In this document: piece by piece, positions 44,201-51,804 of the stretch
Layout of the letters: each line of letters begins with the position of its first letter
Numbering within the stretch: position 1 is the first letter of the stretch
Notes under the pieces: model-generated
What the model saw: the letters and a program-made list of their open reading frames with translations, nothing else
What the model was told of the DNA's origin: nothing
The model's database searches: none
Made by a program: the position numbers and the translations under genes
DNA from: an uncultured Clostridia bacterium
Lineage (GTDB): Bacteria > Bacillota > Clostridia > Christensenellales > UBA1242
Length of the DNA: 64,000 nt
Reading direction: 5' to 3'
NCBI GenBank assembly: GCA_934746515.1
Contig: CAKVFH010000005.1
Location: 1-64,000, forward strand

Positions 44201-44482
44201 TTAAAAAATAAGAGTGTATCATTGTTTAGGCTTTGTATGAAAGATTTCATTCAAGGACACTATACAGGTTCTAGATCTTCTTGGATTGATGCAAATTCTC
44301 CGCTGATTGATACAATTAAACAATTCTGGGCTAATGGAATTTTGAAAGATGTTGATGATGCATTGGCAAATGCAGAATTCAACACACTTGAAAAGTGTGC
44401 AGGAAACACTGCAGTTAGTGAAATTTCTAAATACGGAACTGGTAGTGAAACTGAAGCAATGCTTACACAAAGACAACTTTAA
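41234..44482 (+). CDS. Very large unknown, mostly helical protein
   Basis: 1082 residues with no recognised domain. A Gly/Val-rich hydrophobic stretch of about 45 residues (around 232-280, containing GVLGGVGAVSLGAV) could form one or two membrane segments. The rest is soluble, Lys/Asp/Ser-rich and helical. There is no signal peptide and hardly any Cys. The second half uses more A/T-ending codons than the first, judged by eye. An extended -10 (TGATATAAT) near 41177 and GGGGGAGAG precede the ATG. It follows another unknown membrane protein by 118 bases. Confidence 0.8.
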   Translation: MAEDEKPRLSNVKTVTDWVASFYGTDALDYKKVEKIRHARRTTQFASICYVLSHNTKTAHTDFFESNYTGSDTKIASVASFVLQLLQMKFENGSVSASDFASLEGGLFSGVKDRDKLISDYLGDGGILDMCQSCLPVFSDDSKTAKNIKEINDDMDAVRKDHSFLLSATGKKDSTCLSRDEIFAMLNKATECASKRWDDAKGGKGKTEVQLQKDLESAFYTRKDLARKTAKMGVLGGVGAVSLGAVVSGVFWPAVILLPVYGLGKNWLPGWFKSMGAMWGNHEKIMKDKRDIKRFDAMQKYTVGFAEKGKKYRVPLKYRWYLRGIDKSNFKKQAKQMAAAVDFEGSDGKVRKSENTLAAEAIGVGLGSVVSVDKADELVPVDAADVLKNKINGLVRDLDGSGRPRTDHSGKPVITVSFQEIKDIASTFKKWESKLPTDSQNELKKLFAERTAQICETLIFENPMDDLSYIKNEVLPKFAEGTEISDVLKGGSDMEVARIKNFVTFAGKELTGLDINSQHKTLKEYIYRKTDGKLAIDAASNAEFDTMLDSRYISSADAAIRLSGKMIKSLEFNVAGNLHSIVDGTDYDLLAIQARINSVSDEKVRKSLLKTIEEKKMKLNFVKFNSSLDPNIRKIANLILNLKIDPANNENFISPFAGVNVPATGVDSISYLIGKIGDDDTRRILGDALKVQMDRVYQTKMRDLSKGTFDSIKDRTLNGKLSNLSDIFSKIGEIKYDTVDSTSALYMDIGKLSPKDAANYVKSKLRKQVYDVFAAFAKDNKTKFKTDIVEISKYLKKVNSCAYLDDKQKMDLSAMVSEFISKAFENKFGDLTETFVSDYKTDDFSTYLKSYESGGFGELFNEDQSTEIQDLRKSVEYMKNMQDVFKSLKLNDQFDLNVDDAKYIAYNLLADRNVTGAKKLKYRDSSDSLRTFITTNIKNMNTSFGTNIDSTTIATSQPYQDLLVAFNAAMALDTSDIQGKYDKYTALLILKNKSVSLFRLCMKDFIQGHYTGSRSSWIDANSPLIDTIKQFWANGILKDVDDALANAEFNTLEKCAGNTAVSEISKYGTGSETEAMLTQRQL

Positions 44483-44489
44483 TAGTATA

Positions 44490-44518
44490 AAAACACTGGC
44501 TTTTGCTGGTGTTTTTTT
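44490..44518 (+). terminator. Terminator of the 1082-residue gene
   Basis: AAAACACTGGC pairs with GCTGGTGTTTT (with G-U pairs) around TTTT, followed by a T run. Confidence 0.75.
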
Positions 44519-44798
44519 ATGTCTTTATTTTTCTAAATTGCTTTGTTATAAATAAATTTGGTTTAAGCAAAAAGTGGATTATGATTTATTTTGGAGTTTT
44601 TGTGAAAAATTAAATTTATGTTCAGAGTTTGAATTTTTGTAGTATGAATAAATTTATTGCAGTTTGCGTGTGACGGGCTATTTGGGCGTTTTTGTGGATT
44701 ATGAAAACATAAATTATAAATTTTATTGACTAAATGCGTGGATTGTGTTATTATTTGCACTATAAAAATAACCTTTTGTGGGTTTGAAGGAGACTATT
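44519..44798. other. Gene-free AT-rich spacer before lysS
   Basis: Only the lysS promoter is recognisable. There is no T-box, hairpin or reading frame with a ribosome binding site. Confidence 0.55.
44726..44754 (+). promoter_or_regulatory. Promoter of lysS
   Basis: TTGACT (44726-44731), 17 bases, TATTAT (44749-44754), with TGT as an extended -10. Confidence 0.65.
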
Positions 44799-46268
44799 AT
44801 GGAACAACAAATTCAAAATTTATCTAGCGAAATGGATGTTAGAAGAGCTAAAATCGACCAACTTCAAAAAGAAGGAGAGATTGTTTACAAAGACAAGTTT
44901 GATTGTTCTTGCAAAATTTCAGAAGCTCGTGAAAAAATCGGCGAAAAGGTTAGAATTGCTGGCCGTATCGTGTTTAGAAGAATTATGGGTAAGTTTGGTT
45001 TTATGCAAATCAGAAATCTTGAGTCAAAAATTCAGGTTTCAGTTGGCAGAAATGAACTTGATGAACAAGCCTATGATTTTTATAAAAAGATGATTGATAT
45101 TGGCGATTTCGTTGGTGTTGAAGGTGAAGTTTACACAACACAAACTGGTGAAGTTACTGTTAAAGCTGAAAAGGTTACACTTCTTTCAAAAGCACTTCGT
45201 CCACTTCCTGAAAAATTTCATGGACTTACTGACACCGAATCAAAATATCGTCAAAGATATCTCGATTTGATTGCTAATGAAGAAACTAGACAAGTTTTCC
45301 TTGGCAGAAGCAAACTATTGGCATTTATCAGAAAATATCTTGGACAAAACGATTTCTTGGAAGTTGAAACTCCAATTTTGCAGACTGCTGTTTGTGGTGC
45401 AAGTGCTAGACCATTTTTCACTCATCACAACGCTTTAGACAAAGAACTCAATCTTCGTATTGCTCCAGAAACATATTTAAAACAATGTGTTGCTGGTGGT
45501 TTTGATAGAGTTTTTGAAGTTGCAAAATGTTTTAGAAACGAAGGTATGGACACTCAACATTTGCAAGAGTTCACACAGGTTGAATGGTATGCTGCTTACT
45601 GGAACTTTGAAGACAATATCAAATTTTTCCAAGGCTTTATTAAGAACTTATTATTAGAGCTTACCGGAAAAACAACAATTGAAAAAGACGGAGTTGTTCT
45701 TGACTTTGGAAAAGAAAACTTTGACAGAATCAACTATGTTGACACAATGAGAGAAATTTTCGGTTTTGATTTTCTTGCTGAAACTGATCCTGAAGCATTC
45801 AAAAACAAGATTGTTGAAAGGGGACTTTTCACAAAACAAGACCTTGTTGACTATAAGTCTATCAGCCAAATTGTTGACTTTGTTTACAAAAAGAAAATTA
45901 GAGAAAACATTGTCCAACCAACAATTCTTTACAACTATCCAGCTGCTTTGATTCCACTTGCAAGACGCAACGATGAAGATGAAAGAAGAATTGATGTTTT
46001 CCAAGTTGTTGTTATGGGCACAGAGCTTTGCAAAGCTTATTCAGAGCTTGTTAATCCAATTCAACAAAGAAAAGCATTTGAAGACCAGCTTATTGCTAAA
46101 AAGCAGGGTGATGATGAAACTATGGATCTTGACGAAAGCTTCATGCTTGCTATGGAACATGGTATGCCACCAATCTCTGGTCTTGGTTGTGGACTTGACA
46201 GACTTTTGATGTTAATTTACGGTCAAGAATCTGTTAGAGATGTTGTTCTATTCCCACTAATGAAATAA
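44799..46268 (+). CDS. lysS: Lysyl-tRNA synthetase, class II
   Basis: 489 residues, normal for LysS. The OB-fold anticodon domain (about 55-165) contains GRIVFRRIMGKFGFMQI. Motif 1 lies near FLEVETPIL, motif 2 is KCFRNEGMDTQHLQEFTQ, and motif 3 GLGCGLDRLLML. The start is set by GAAGGAGA before ATG 44799; the frame from 44778 would begin with MGLKETI, covering the ribosome binding site itself. It has its own promoter and terminator. Confidence 0.97.
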   Translation: MEQQIQNLSSEMDVRRAKIDQLQKEGEIVYKDKFDCSCKISEAREKIGEKVRIAGRIVFRRIMGKFGFMQIRNLESKIQVSVGRNELDEQAYDFYKKMIDIGDFVGVEGEVYTTQTGEVTVKAEKVTLLSKALRPLPEKFHGLTDTESKYRQRYLDLIANEETRQVFLGRSKLLAFIRKYLGQNDFLEVETPILQTAVCGASARPFFTHHNALDKELNLRIAPETYLKQCVAGGFDRVFEVAKCFRNEGMDTQHLQEFTQVEWYAAYWNFEDNIKFFQGFIKNLLLELTGKTTIEKDGVVLDFGKENFDRINYVDTMREIFGFDFLAETDPEAFKNKIVERGLFTKQDLVDYKSISQIVDFVYKKKIRENIVQPTILYNYPAALIPLARRNDEDERRIDVFQVVVMGTELCKAYSELVNPIQQRKAFEDQLIAKKQGDDETMDLDESFMLAMEHGMPPISGLGCGLDRLLMLIYGQESVRDVVLFPLMK

Positions 46269-46287
46269 TGGGGCGAATATAAAAAAC

Positions 46288-46316
46288 AAAAATGCTCCTT
46301 TTTGGAGCATTTTTTT
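46288..46316 (+). terminator. Terminator of lysS
   Basis: AAAATGCTCC pairs with GGAGCATTTT around TTTTT, followed by T residues. Confidence 0.9.
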
Positions 46317-46348
46317 GACTATTTTTTATCGATTTTTGGAGAATTTTT

Positions 46349-46867
46349 GTGGAAAATAAAAAGTATTTAGTGGTTGCTGATATTCATGGTTCAATGCTTG
46401 CTTTGGACGAAACAATTAGGCTTGCAAACGAGCTTTTGGTTGATAAAATCATAATTTTGGGTGACACTTTTGGTGCGGGCGCAAAAGAGATGATTGAAAA
46501 ACTTAATGATATTGCACCTAAACTTGAAATTGTGAAAGGAAACAATGATTGGTATTATGAACCTGAAAATGCGAAATTTATGTTCAGAGAAAGCACCTAT
46601 ATAAACCTGAATGGCACACTTGCGTTTGCTTGTCATGGACATAAACTTGATGATATGAACTTGCAAAAATATCACGCAAAAGTCATTATGCAGGGTCATG
46701 TTCACCGACCTTTTATCGAAACTAGAGACGGGGTAATTCGATTTTGTCCTGGCTCAATTGCTTGTCCAAGGTTTTCTAGTCCTAAAACTTTTGCTCTAAT
46801 TGACGGCAAAAATATAACAATTTATGACACAGATTTTAATAAAATTGATGAAATTAACTTCAAATAA
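46349..46867 (+). CDS. Metallophosphoesterase, YfcE/MJ0936 type
   Basis: 172 residues. The metal-binding motifs are in order: VVADIHGS, ILGDTFG, KGNNDWYYE, FACHGHKL and GHVHRPF. This is the small single-domain phosphodiesterase family. It starts at GTG with GGAG eight bases upstream. In motif II the family's usual GDxxD is GDTFG, so one ligand may differ. Substrate unknown. Confidence 0.9.
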   Translation: MENKKYLVVADIHGSMLALDETIRLANELLVDKIIILGDTFGAGAKEMIEKLNDIAPKLEIVKGNNDWYYEPENAKFMFRESTYINLNGTLAFACHGHKLDDMNLQKYHAKVIMQGHVHRPFIETRDGVIRFCPGSIACPRFSSPKTFALIDGKNITIYDTDFNKIDEINFK

Positions 46868-47022
46868 ATGTCGAAAAAATAATAAAAAATAAAAATAAAA
46901 TAAAATTATTTCATAACTATTTACAAAACTTAAAATTTGGGCTATAATATGTGTATAAATATAAAGACTATAAATAATTATTATAAATCAAACTTATAGT
47001 TATATAAATGGGGGAGTAAGCT

Positions 47023-47577
47023 ATGGCAAAAAAAGTTTACACAATTGATGTTGCAAGCAAAAACTTAAAGGTCTCGACAAAGCCAAGCGAATCAAAGGCT
47101 GTTAAGGTAAAGGAAGAAAATAAAGAGGTTGAAAAGTTTGGTATTGTTGAAATCAACAATGCTAGTGCAACAAAAAAATTAAAAAACACTCAAGAAAAGG
47201 GTTTTGAAAAGAATATCAGTGGGTCAACAAAAAAATCTGTTAAGGCAGAAACTGCTAAAGTTGAAGATTATTTTGACTTTTCATTTAGAACAAATCAATT
47301 AGCTAAAAACATGGCTGAAAAAAGTGAAAAAACCGCTGAAAGCAAAACTGTAAAAAACACTGTGCAAAAGAAAACCGCTGAAAAGAAAGCAGAAGTGAAG
47401 GTTGAGAGAAAAACTGAAACTAAAGCGGCTTCTTTAAAAATTAGTGATGAACTTAAAAGCAAACAAACAGAAAATGTTTCGAATTCTGTTAAGTTTGATA
47501 ATGATGCAAATCAAATTGTTAGAGTTGCAAGAATTGGCTCTCTGTTTGATTGCGAAAAAAGAATGATGAATGCTTAA
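47023..47577 (+). CDS. Lys-rich unknown protein
   Basis: 184 residues, dominated by Lys, Glu, Thr, Ser and Val; probably largely disordered. The segment VEDYFDFSFRTNQL (about 77-90) and the last 25 residues, with VRVARIGSLFDCEKRMM, look more ordered and could be binding motifs. There is no signal peptide or membrane segment. GGGGGAG precedes the ATG and a TATAAT lies near 46944. Confidence 0.7.
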   Translation: MAKKVYTIDVASKNLKVSTKPSESKAVKVKEENKEVEKFGIVEINNASATKKLKNTQEKGFEKNISGSTKKSVKAETAKVEDYFDFSFRTNQLAKNMAEKSEKTAESKTVKNTVQKKTAEKKAEVKVERKTETKAASLKISDELKSKQTENVSNSVKFDNDANQIVRVARIGSLFDCEKRMMNA

Positions 47578-47589
47578 TTTTGGCAATTT

Positions 47590-47620
47590 AAAAGCTTAAC
47601 CGTTTGGTTAAGCTTTTTTT
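47590..47620 (+). terminator. Terminator of the Lys-rich protein gene
   Basis: AAAGCTTAACC pairs with GGTTAAGCTTT around GTTT, followed by T residues. Confidence 0.9.
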
Positions 47621-47660
47621 ATTTTGAATTTAACAGTTGTTTAAAATCAAAATTTGAGAT

Positions 47661-48398
47661 TTATTTTTCTTCTTGGTGCTTTTTAACATGAAAAACAAAA
47701 TCAGGACTGAAAAGTTTAAAGAATGCTAGGCTTTGTTGCAAGGAATTAAACAGCTCTAAATTGTTTAGGTTTTGCAGTTCAAGTTTAAGTTCTTCTGATT
47801 CTTTTGGAATAAATATTTTTGCTTCCTTGATTTTATTTATGCATGAATTTATATGAGCTTTTTTTATGAAATATTTGATTATACTGAATAAAAAGGCGAA
47901 TGAAAAGCAAATGAGTAAAACAAACATTGCAATTTTCCATGCTTTGATTTTTGGAGTGTTGGCATTTAGGATTGAAAAAACCAAAATCAATGGAATGAAG
48001 CTAACAAAAAACAGTTTGCTTAAAAATGTTAGGGCAGTGTCAAGCAAGAATGAAAAAGTGTGATGCTGAACAAATCTTGCTTTGTTTGCGACACTTGCAC
48101 AAGTGGTTAAGCTGTTTAAATCGTTGCCGTCAAGTGACCTTTCAGAAAGCTTTATCACATTATATTTTGATGAATAATAGTTTGTTTTTTTTGCATTTAA
48201 TTTTATTATTTTTACATTTTTCAGGTTGTAGAGATTGATTAAAAATTTAGTCAGTTCTTCACCACTTAAATTTGACGATGAAATTTGATTTTTGCTTTCT
48301 TCCATAGCAAAATCTATGTGTCGGCTTAAAATAAATCCGACAAGCAAAGAGACAAACAGCGCCACTAAACATGAAATATAAATTAAAATGATATTCAT
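47661..48398 (-). CDS. Zn_peptidase_2 (YugP-like) family protein without the HExxH site
   Basis: 245 residues. An N-terminal membrane segment, then a domain with the family's YYSSKYNVIKLSE and SLDGNDLNSL pattern, then membrane segments at about 120-145 and 155-180. In active relatives the next helix carries HEAGHA; here the same place reads CASVANKARFVQHH, so the zinc site is gone. It may be a pseudoenzyme. The start is ATG 48398 after GTAGGAG; the longer frame from 48551 overlaps the addB start region and has no ribosome binding site. Confidence 0.6.
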   Translation of the reverse strand: MNIILIYISCLVALFVSLLVGFILSRHIDFAMEESKNQISSSNLSGEELTKFLINLYNLKNVKIIKLNAKKTNYYSSKYNVIKLSERSLDGNDLNSLTTCASVANKARFVQHHTFSFLLDTALTFLSKLFFVSFIPLILVFSILNANTPKIKAWKIAMFVLLICFSFAFLFSIIKYFIKKAHINSCINKIKEAKIFIPKESEELKLELQNLNNLELFNSLQQSLAFFKLFSPDFVFHVKKHQEEK

Positions 48399-48522
48399 TT
48401 TTACTCCTACAAAAAGTTTACTTTTTTTGACGAGCAAAGTCAAATTTATGGACATTAAAATTTGCGCAAAATTTATTGAAATGTGAGTGAAATTATTGTA
48501 AAATAAAGTCGAAGGTGAAAAT

Positions 48523-51500
48523 ATGAAGATTGATTTTATTTTATCTGACACAATAAATAGCGCAAGTTCTGCGGCAATTGGTGAGATTATAAAAAAATCT
48601 CAAAGCGACTTGCTTTCTAATGTGCTTGTTTTGGTGCCTGAACCAAAATCTATTGAGATTGAAAGAGAACTTTTGGATAAGTCTGAAAATGGTGCATTTG
48701 CAAATATTTTCATCTATTCATTTGTTAGGCTTTTGTCTAGAATTGGTGGGATTGAAGAACAAAATATGGTTTCAAAACAAACTTGTGTTATGCTTCTTCG
48801 AAAAATCATTTTGGACAATGCAAACAGACTTGTTTGTTATCAAAAGACCGCTAAAACCATTGGTTTTGCTGAAAAGATGTATGAAACTATTGAGCAGTTT
48901 AAGTCAAGTTCTTTGACCGCGCAAGATGTTCAGAATTTGGCAAAAAATTCTGAAGGTGCGTTAAAATCAAAGATGACTGATATTGCACTTTTGTTTGAAG
49001 AGTTTGAGAGTGCTCTGGGTGACGGACTTTTTGATGATTGCGACAGGCTTCGAAAACTCGGCGAGCTTGCAAAATCAAGTGAGTTTATAAAGAATGCTGA
49101 CATTTTTGTGGTTGGCTTTGACAATGTTACATCTGATATGCTTGAAGTTTTAAAAGAGTTTGCGACAAATGCAAAATCAATCACTTTTTCATGTGTTTAT
49201 TTTAACGAAAAGAGAAGAGATAAATATATTCAAGATAATGAGCTTTTCCGAAAGTTTACAAGCATTGCAGAAAAACTTAAATATCCTTATAATCCTAAAT
49301 TTGTAAATTCAAACTATTCTGGCGATTTTTGGAATATTCAAAATTATTTGTATTCAACAGAAAACAAAGCAGTTAAAAGCAATGGCAGTGTTGCTGTTTT
49401 TGAGCTTGACAATAAACAAAGAGAGTTTGATTGGCTTGCAAATCAGATTTTGTCTGAAATAAAGCAGGGCAAAAGATATCGTGACATCGCGGTTATTGAT
49501 GCTGATTTTGAAAAAGATGTTGAATCAATTTCAAAAGTTTTTGATGACTATAACATTCCTTATTTCATCACGAAGTCGTATGACATTTCTAGCCATTTCT
49601 TTGTTAAATTTATAAAAAATTCAATTGAAGTTATCACTTCAAGGTTTTCGGCTGACAAGGTTTTGAAATGGCTCGCTAGCCCAATATTAAACATTGATTG
49701 CTATGGTGAGTTTGTCAATTTTGTGAAAGAGTTTGGCATAAACTGGTCAAGCTTTTTGACAGAAGCAAGCAGCAAGCAAATCAAAGACGAAGCAATGCTT
49801 GACAAAGTTAATGCTGTGTTAAGATTTTTAAAACAATTTAGTGATAAATTCTCATTAAAATTTATTGGGCAAAAAAAGATTGAAGAGTTTGTGGCGAATG
49901 TTCAGGAACTTGCGTCATTTGCTAGCGCAGAAGAAAAACTTTTAAAGATTTCAGAAGAAGAAAAACAAAGCGGTCTTGAAATTGAGTCGGAAGTTACGGG
50001 GGCAGTTTTTGAAAAGTTTAAAAAACTTAATGAAAACTTGGTTAGTTTTTTGGGCGACAAAGAAGTTTCTATTTTAGAATTTTTGCAGATTTATTTGTCT
50101 GGCTTTGCTGAAGAAGAAATTAATCTTGTTCCGGTTTCGGTTGATTCTGTGTTTATTCAAAAAAAGGCTGACGGATTATATAAAATCAAAGACTTGTTTA
50201 TCATTGGAGCGGTGGAAGGGAACTTTCCAGTAAAGATGGCGGACACAGGAATTTTGCAAGACACGGAACTTGAAGAGTCTGGTGAAATTGTGCAAAAAAA
50301 GATTGAGCCAGAGATAAAAGACATCAACAAGCGCGAAAAATTTGTACAGTTTGAGCTTATGCTTTTGCCAAGTGAAAAGTTGTTTGTGTCTTATCCTGTT
50401 CGCTCGTTTGGTGCGACAAACAAGCCTGCAAGTTCTGTTTCAAGACTTTGCAAGCTTTTTGGTATCGAGCCACAAAAGAGCTATTTTAATAATGAAAATA
50501 TTACGCAAAAAATTGCTGAAAAACAATTTGCTAAACTTGTTGGAGAGTATCTTTCTGGCGAGATGATTAGCATGTCAAAAATAAATGAAGAATATAACAA
50601 ACTCAAAAATACATTTTCACCAAATTTTTCTGACTTTATTTCAAATTTATGTTTTGGTGAAAAAGAGTTTAAAATTTCGAGCGCAAAAGAAATTTATTTC
50701 GTGAATAACAAGACGAGTGTTTCGCAGCTTGAAAGATATTTTTCGTGTCCGTATAGTTTTTTTGCAAGATATGGCTTGAGACTAAAAGACAACAAAGATG
50801 CGTCGCTAAACAGCTTGGATATCGGAACAATTGTGCATAAATTTGCGGAATTATTTACAAAGAATATTGAAAAATTTGTGGGGCTTGAAGACAAAGAATT
50901 TGATGAAAAGGCAAAGCAAATATTGGCTAGCGCCCTTAATGAACTAGAAATAAATACGCAAAAAAATACAGCGGTAATAAACTTTGTGTTTGGCGAAGTG
51001 GTTAGACTTGCGCATTATTTGTTTTTGGAACAAGAAAAATCTAGTTTTAAAAACGACCATAAACTAAACGAATTTGAGTTTTCTGGAAACAATGCAGTTA
51101 AAATTCAGGTTGATGAAAACACAGTTATTTCCATTGAAGGAAAGATTGATAGGGTTGACAAGTTTGGCGACTATATTAGAATTATTGACTATAAAACGGG
51201 TGAGACTGATAGCAATCTTGGTGCAATTTATTATGGCAAAAAGATTCAGCTGGTGTCTTATTTGTCGGCCGCTGAAAAACTAGGCAACACCAAAGTTGCA
51301 GGTTTGTTTTATTTTCCAATTCACAGTGATTTTGTAAAAATAGACCAAAAATTGAAAAATAATTACAAAATGCAAGGTTTTTTGCTTGATAATATTGATG
51401 TTGTGAAATACATGGACTGCACATTGTCGGTAGACAACAACGAAAGTGATTTTGTTCCAATTAAAATTAAAAATAACAAAGAAGTTAGAGAGACTGGCGA

Positions 51501-51804
51501 ATTTCAAATTAGTTATGGCAGAACCAAGGTGTTTTTAAGTGAAAAAGAATTTGATGACTTGAAAATGTACACAAACCAGCTTTGTAAAGTTGCAATTGGT
51601 GAGATTTTGGGTGGCAATATTGAGCCGTCACCAATAGCGAAAGCGAAAGAACGAGAAAGTCAGGAATGTTCGTTCTGCGAGCTTAATGGTTTTTGCGGAA
51701 AAGAGCACGCAAGACTCGGAATGGCAAGAAGATGTGGCGGAATTGTTCAAAGTGAAAGTTTTGATTTAAACAAGGGGGATGAAGATGGCGATAGAATGGA
51801 CTGA
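48523..51804 (+). CDS. addB: ATP-dependent helicase/nuclease subunit AddB
   Basis: 1093 residues, close to other AddB proteins. An inactive UvrD-like helicase core is followed by a RecB-type nuclease domain. The iron-sulfur cluster Cys are in YFSCPYSFF and ECSFCELNGFCGK. The nuclease part has GTIVHKFAE, EGKIDRVD and IIDYKTG. The usual N-terminal Walker A (GRxGSGKT-like) is replaced by ILSDTINSASSAA. With AddA it resects double-strand breaks for RecA loading. addA overlaps its 3' end. GAAGGTG precedes the ATG. Confidence 0.95.
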   Translation: MKIDFILSDTINSASSAAIGEIIKKSQSDLLSNVLVLVPEPKSIEIERELLDKSENGAFANIFIYSFVRLLSRIGGIEEQNMVSKQTCVMLLRKIILDNANRLVCYQKTAKTIGFAEKMYETIEQFKSSSLTAQDVQNLAKNSEGALKSKMTDIALLFEEFESALGDGLFDDCDRLRKLGELAKSSEFIKNADIFVVGFDNVTSDMLEVLKEFATNAKSITFSCVYFNEKRRDKYIQDNELFRKFTSIAEKLKYPYNPKFVNSNYSGDFWNIQNYLYSTENKAVKSNGSVAVFELDNKQREFDWLANQILSEIKQGKRYRDIAVIDADFEKDVESISKVFDDYNIPYFITKSYDISSHFFVKFIKNSIEVITSRFSADKVLKWLASPILNIDCYGEFVNFVKEFGINWSSFLTEASSKQIKDEAMLDKVNAVLRFLKQFSDKFSLKFIGQKKIEEFVANVQELASFASAEEKLLKISEEEKQSGLEIESEVTGAVFEKFKKLNENLVSFLGDKEVSILEFLQIYLSGFAEEEINLVPVSVDSVFIQKKADGLYKIKDLFIIGAVEGNFPVKMADTGILQDTELEESGEIVQKKIEPEIKDINKREKFVQFELMLLPSEKLFVSYPVRSFGATNKPASSVSRLCKLFGIEPQKSYFNNENITQKIAEKQFAKLVGEYLSGEMISMSKINEEYNKLKNTFSPNFSDFISNLCFGEKEFKISSAKEIYFVNNKTSVSQLERYFSCPYSFFARYGLRLKDNKDASLNSLDIGTIVHKFAELFTKNIEKFVGLEDKEFDEKAKQILASALNELEINTQKNTAVINFVFGEVVRLAHYLFLEQEKSSFKNDHKLNEFEFSGNNAVKIQVDENTVISIEGKIDRVDKFGDYIRIIDYKTGETDSNLGAIYYGKKIQLVSYLSAAEKLGNTKVAGLFYFPIHSDFVKIDQKLKNNYKMQGFLLDNIDVVKYMDCTLSVDNNESDFVPIKIKNNKEVRETGEFQISYGRTKVFLSEKEFDDLKMYTNQLCKVAIGEILGGNIEPSPIAKAKERESQECSFCELNGFCGKEHARLGMARRCGGIVQSESFDLNKGDEDGDRMD

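Noticed and set aside
44519..44798. T-box upstream of lysS (and likewise serS and asnS)
   Set aside because: No T-box sequence (AGGGTGGNACCGCG-like) or specifier stem is seen in any of the three leaders.
48399..48551. N-terminal extension of the zinc-peptidase-like gene from 48551
   Set aside because: It would overlap the addB start on the other strand; a good ribosome binding site (GTAGGAG) precedes the internal ATG at 48398.
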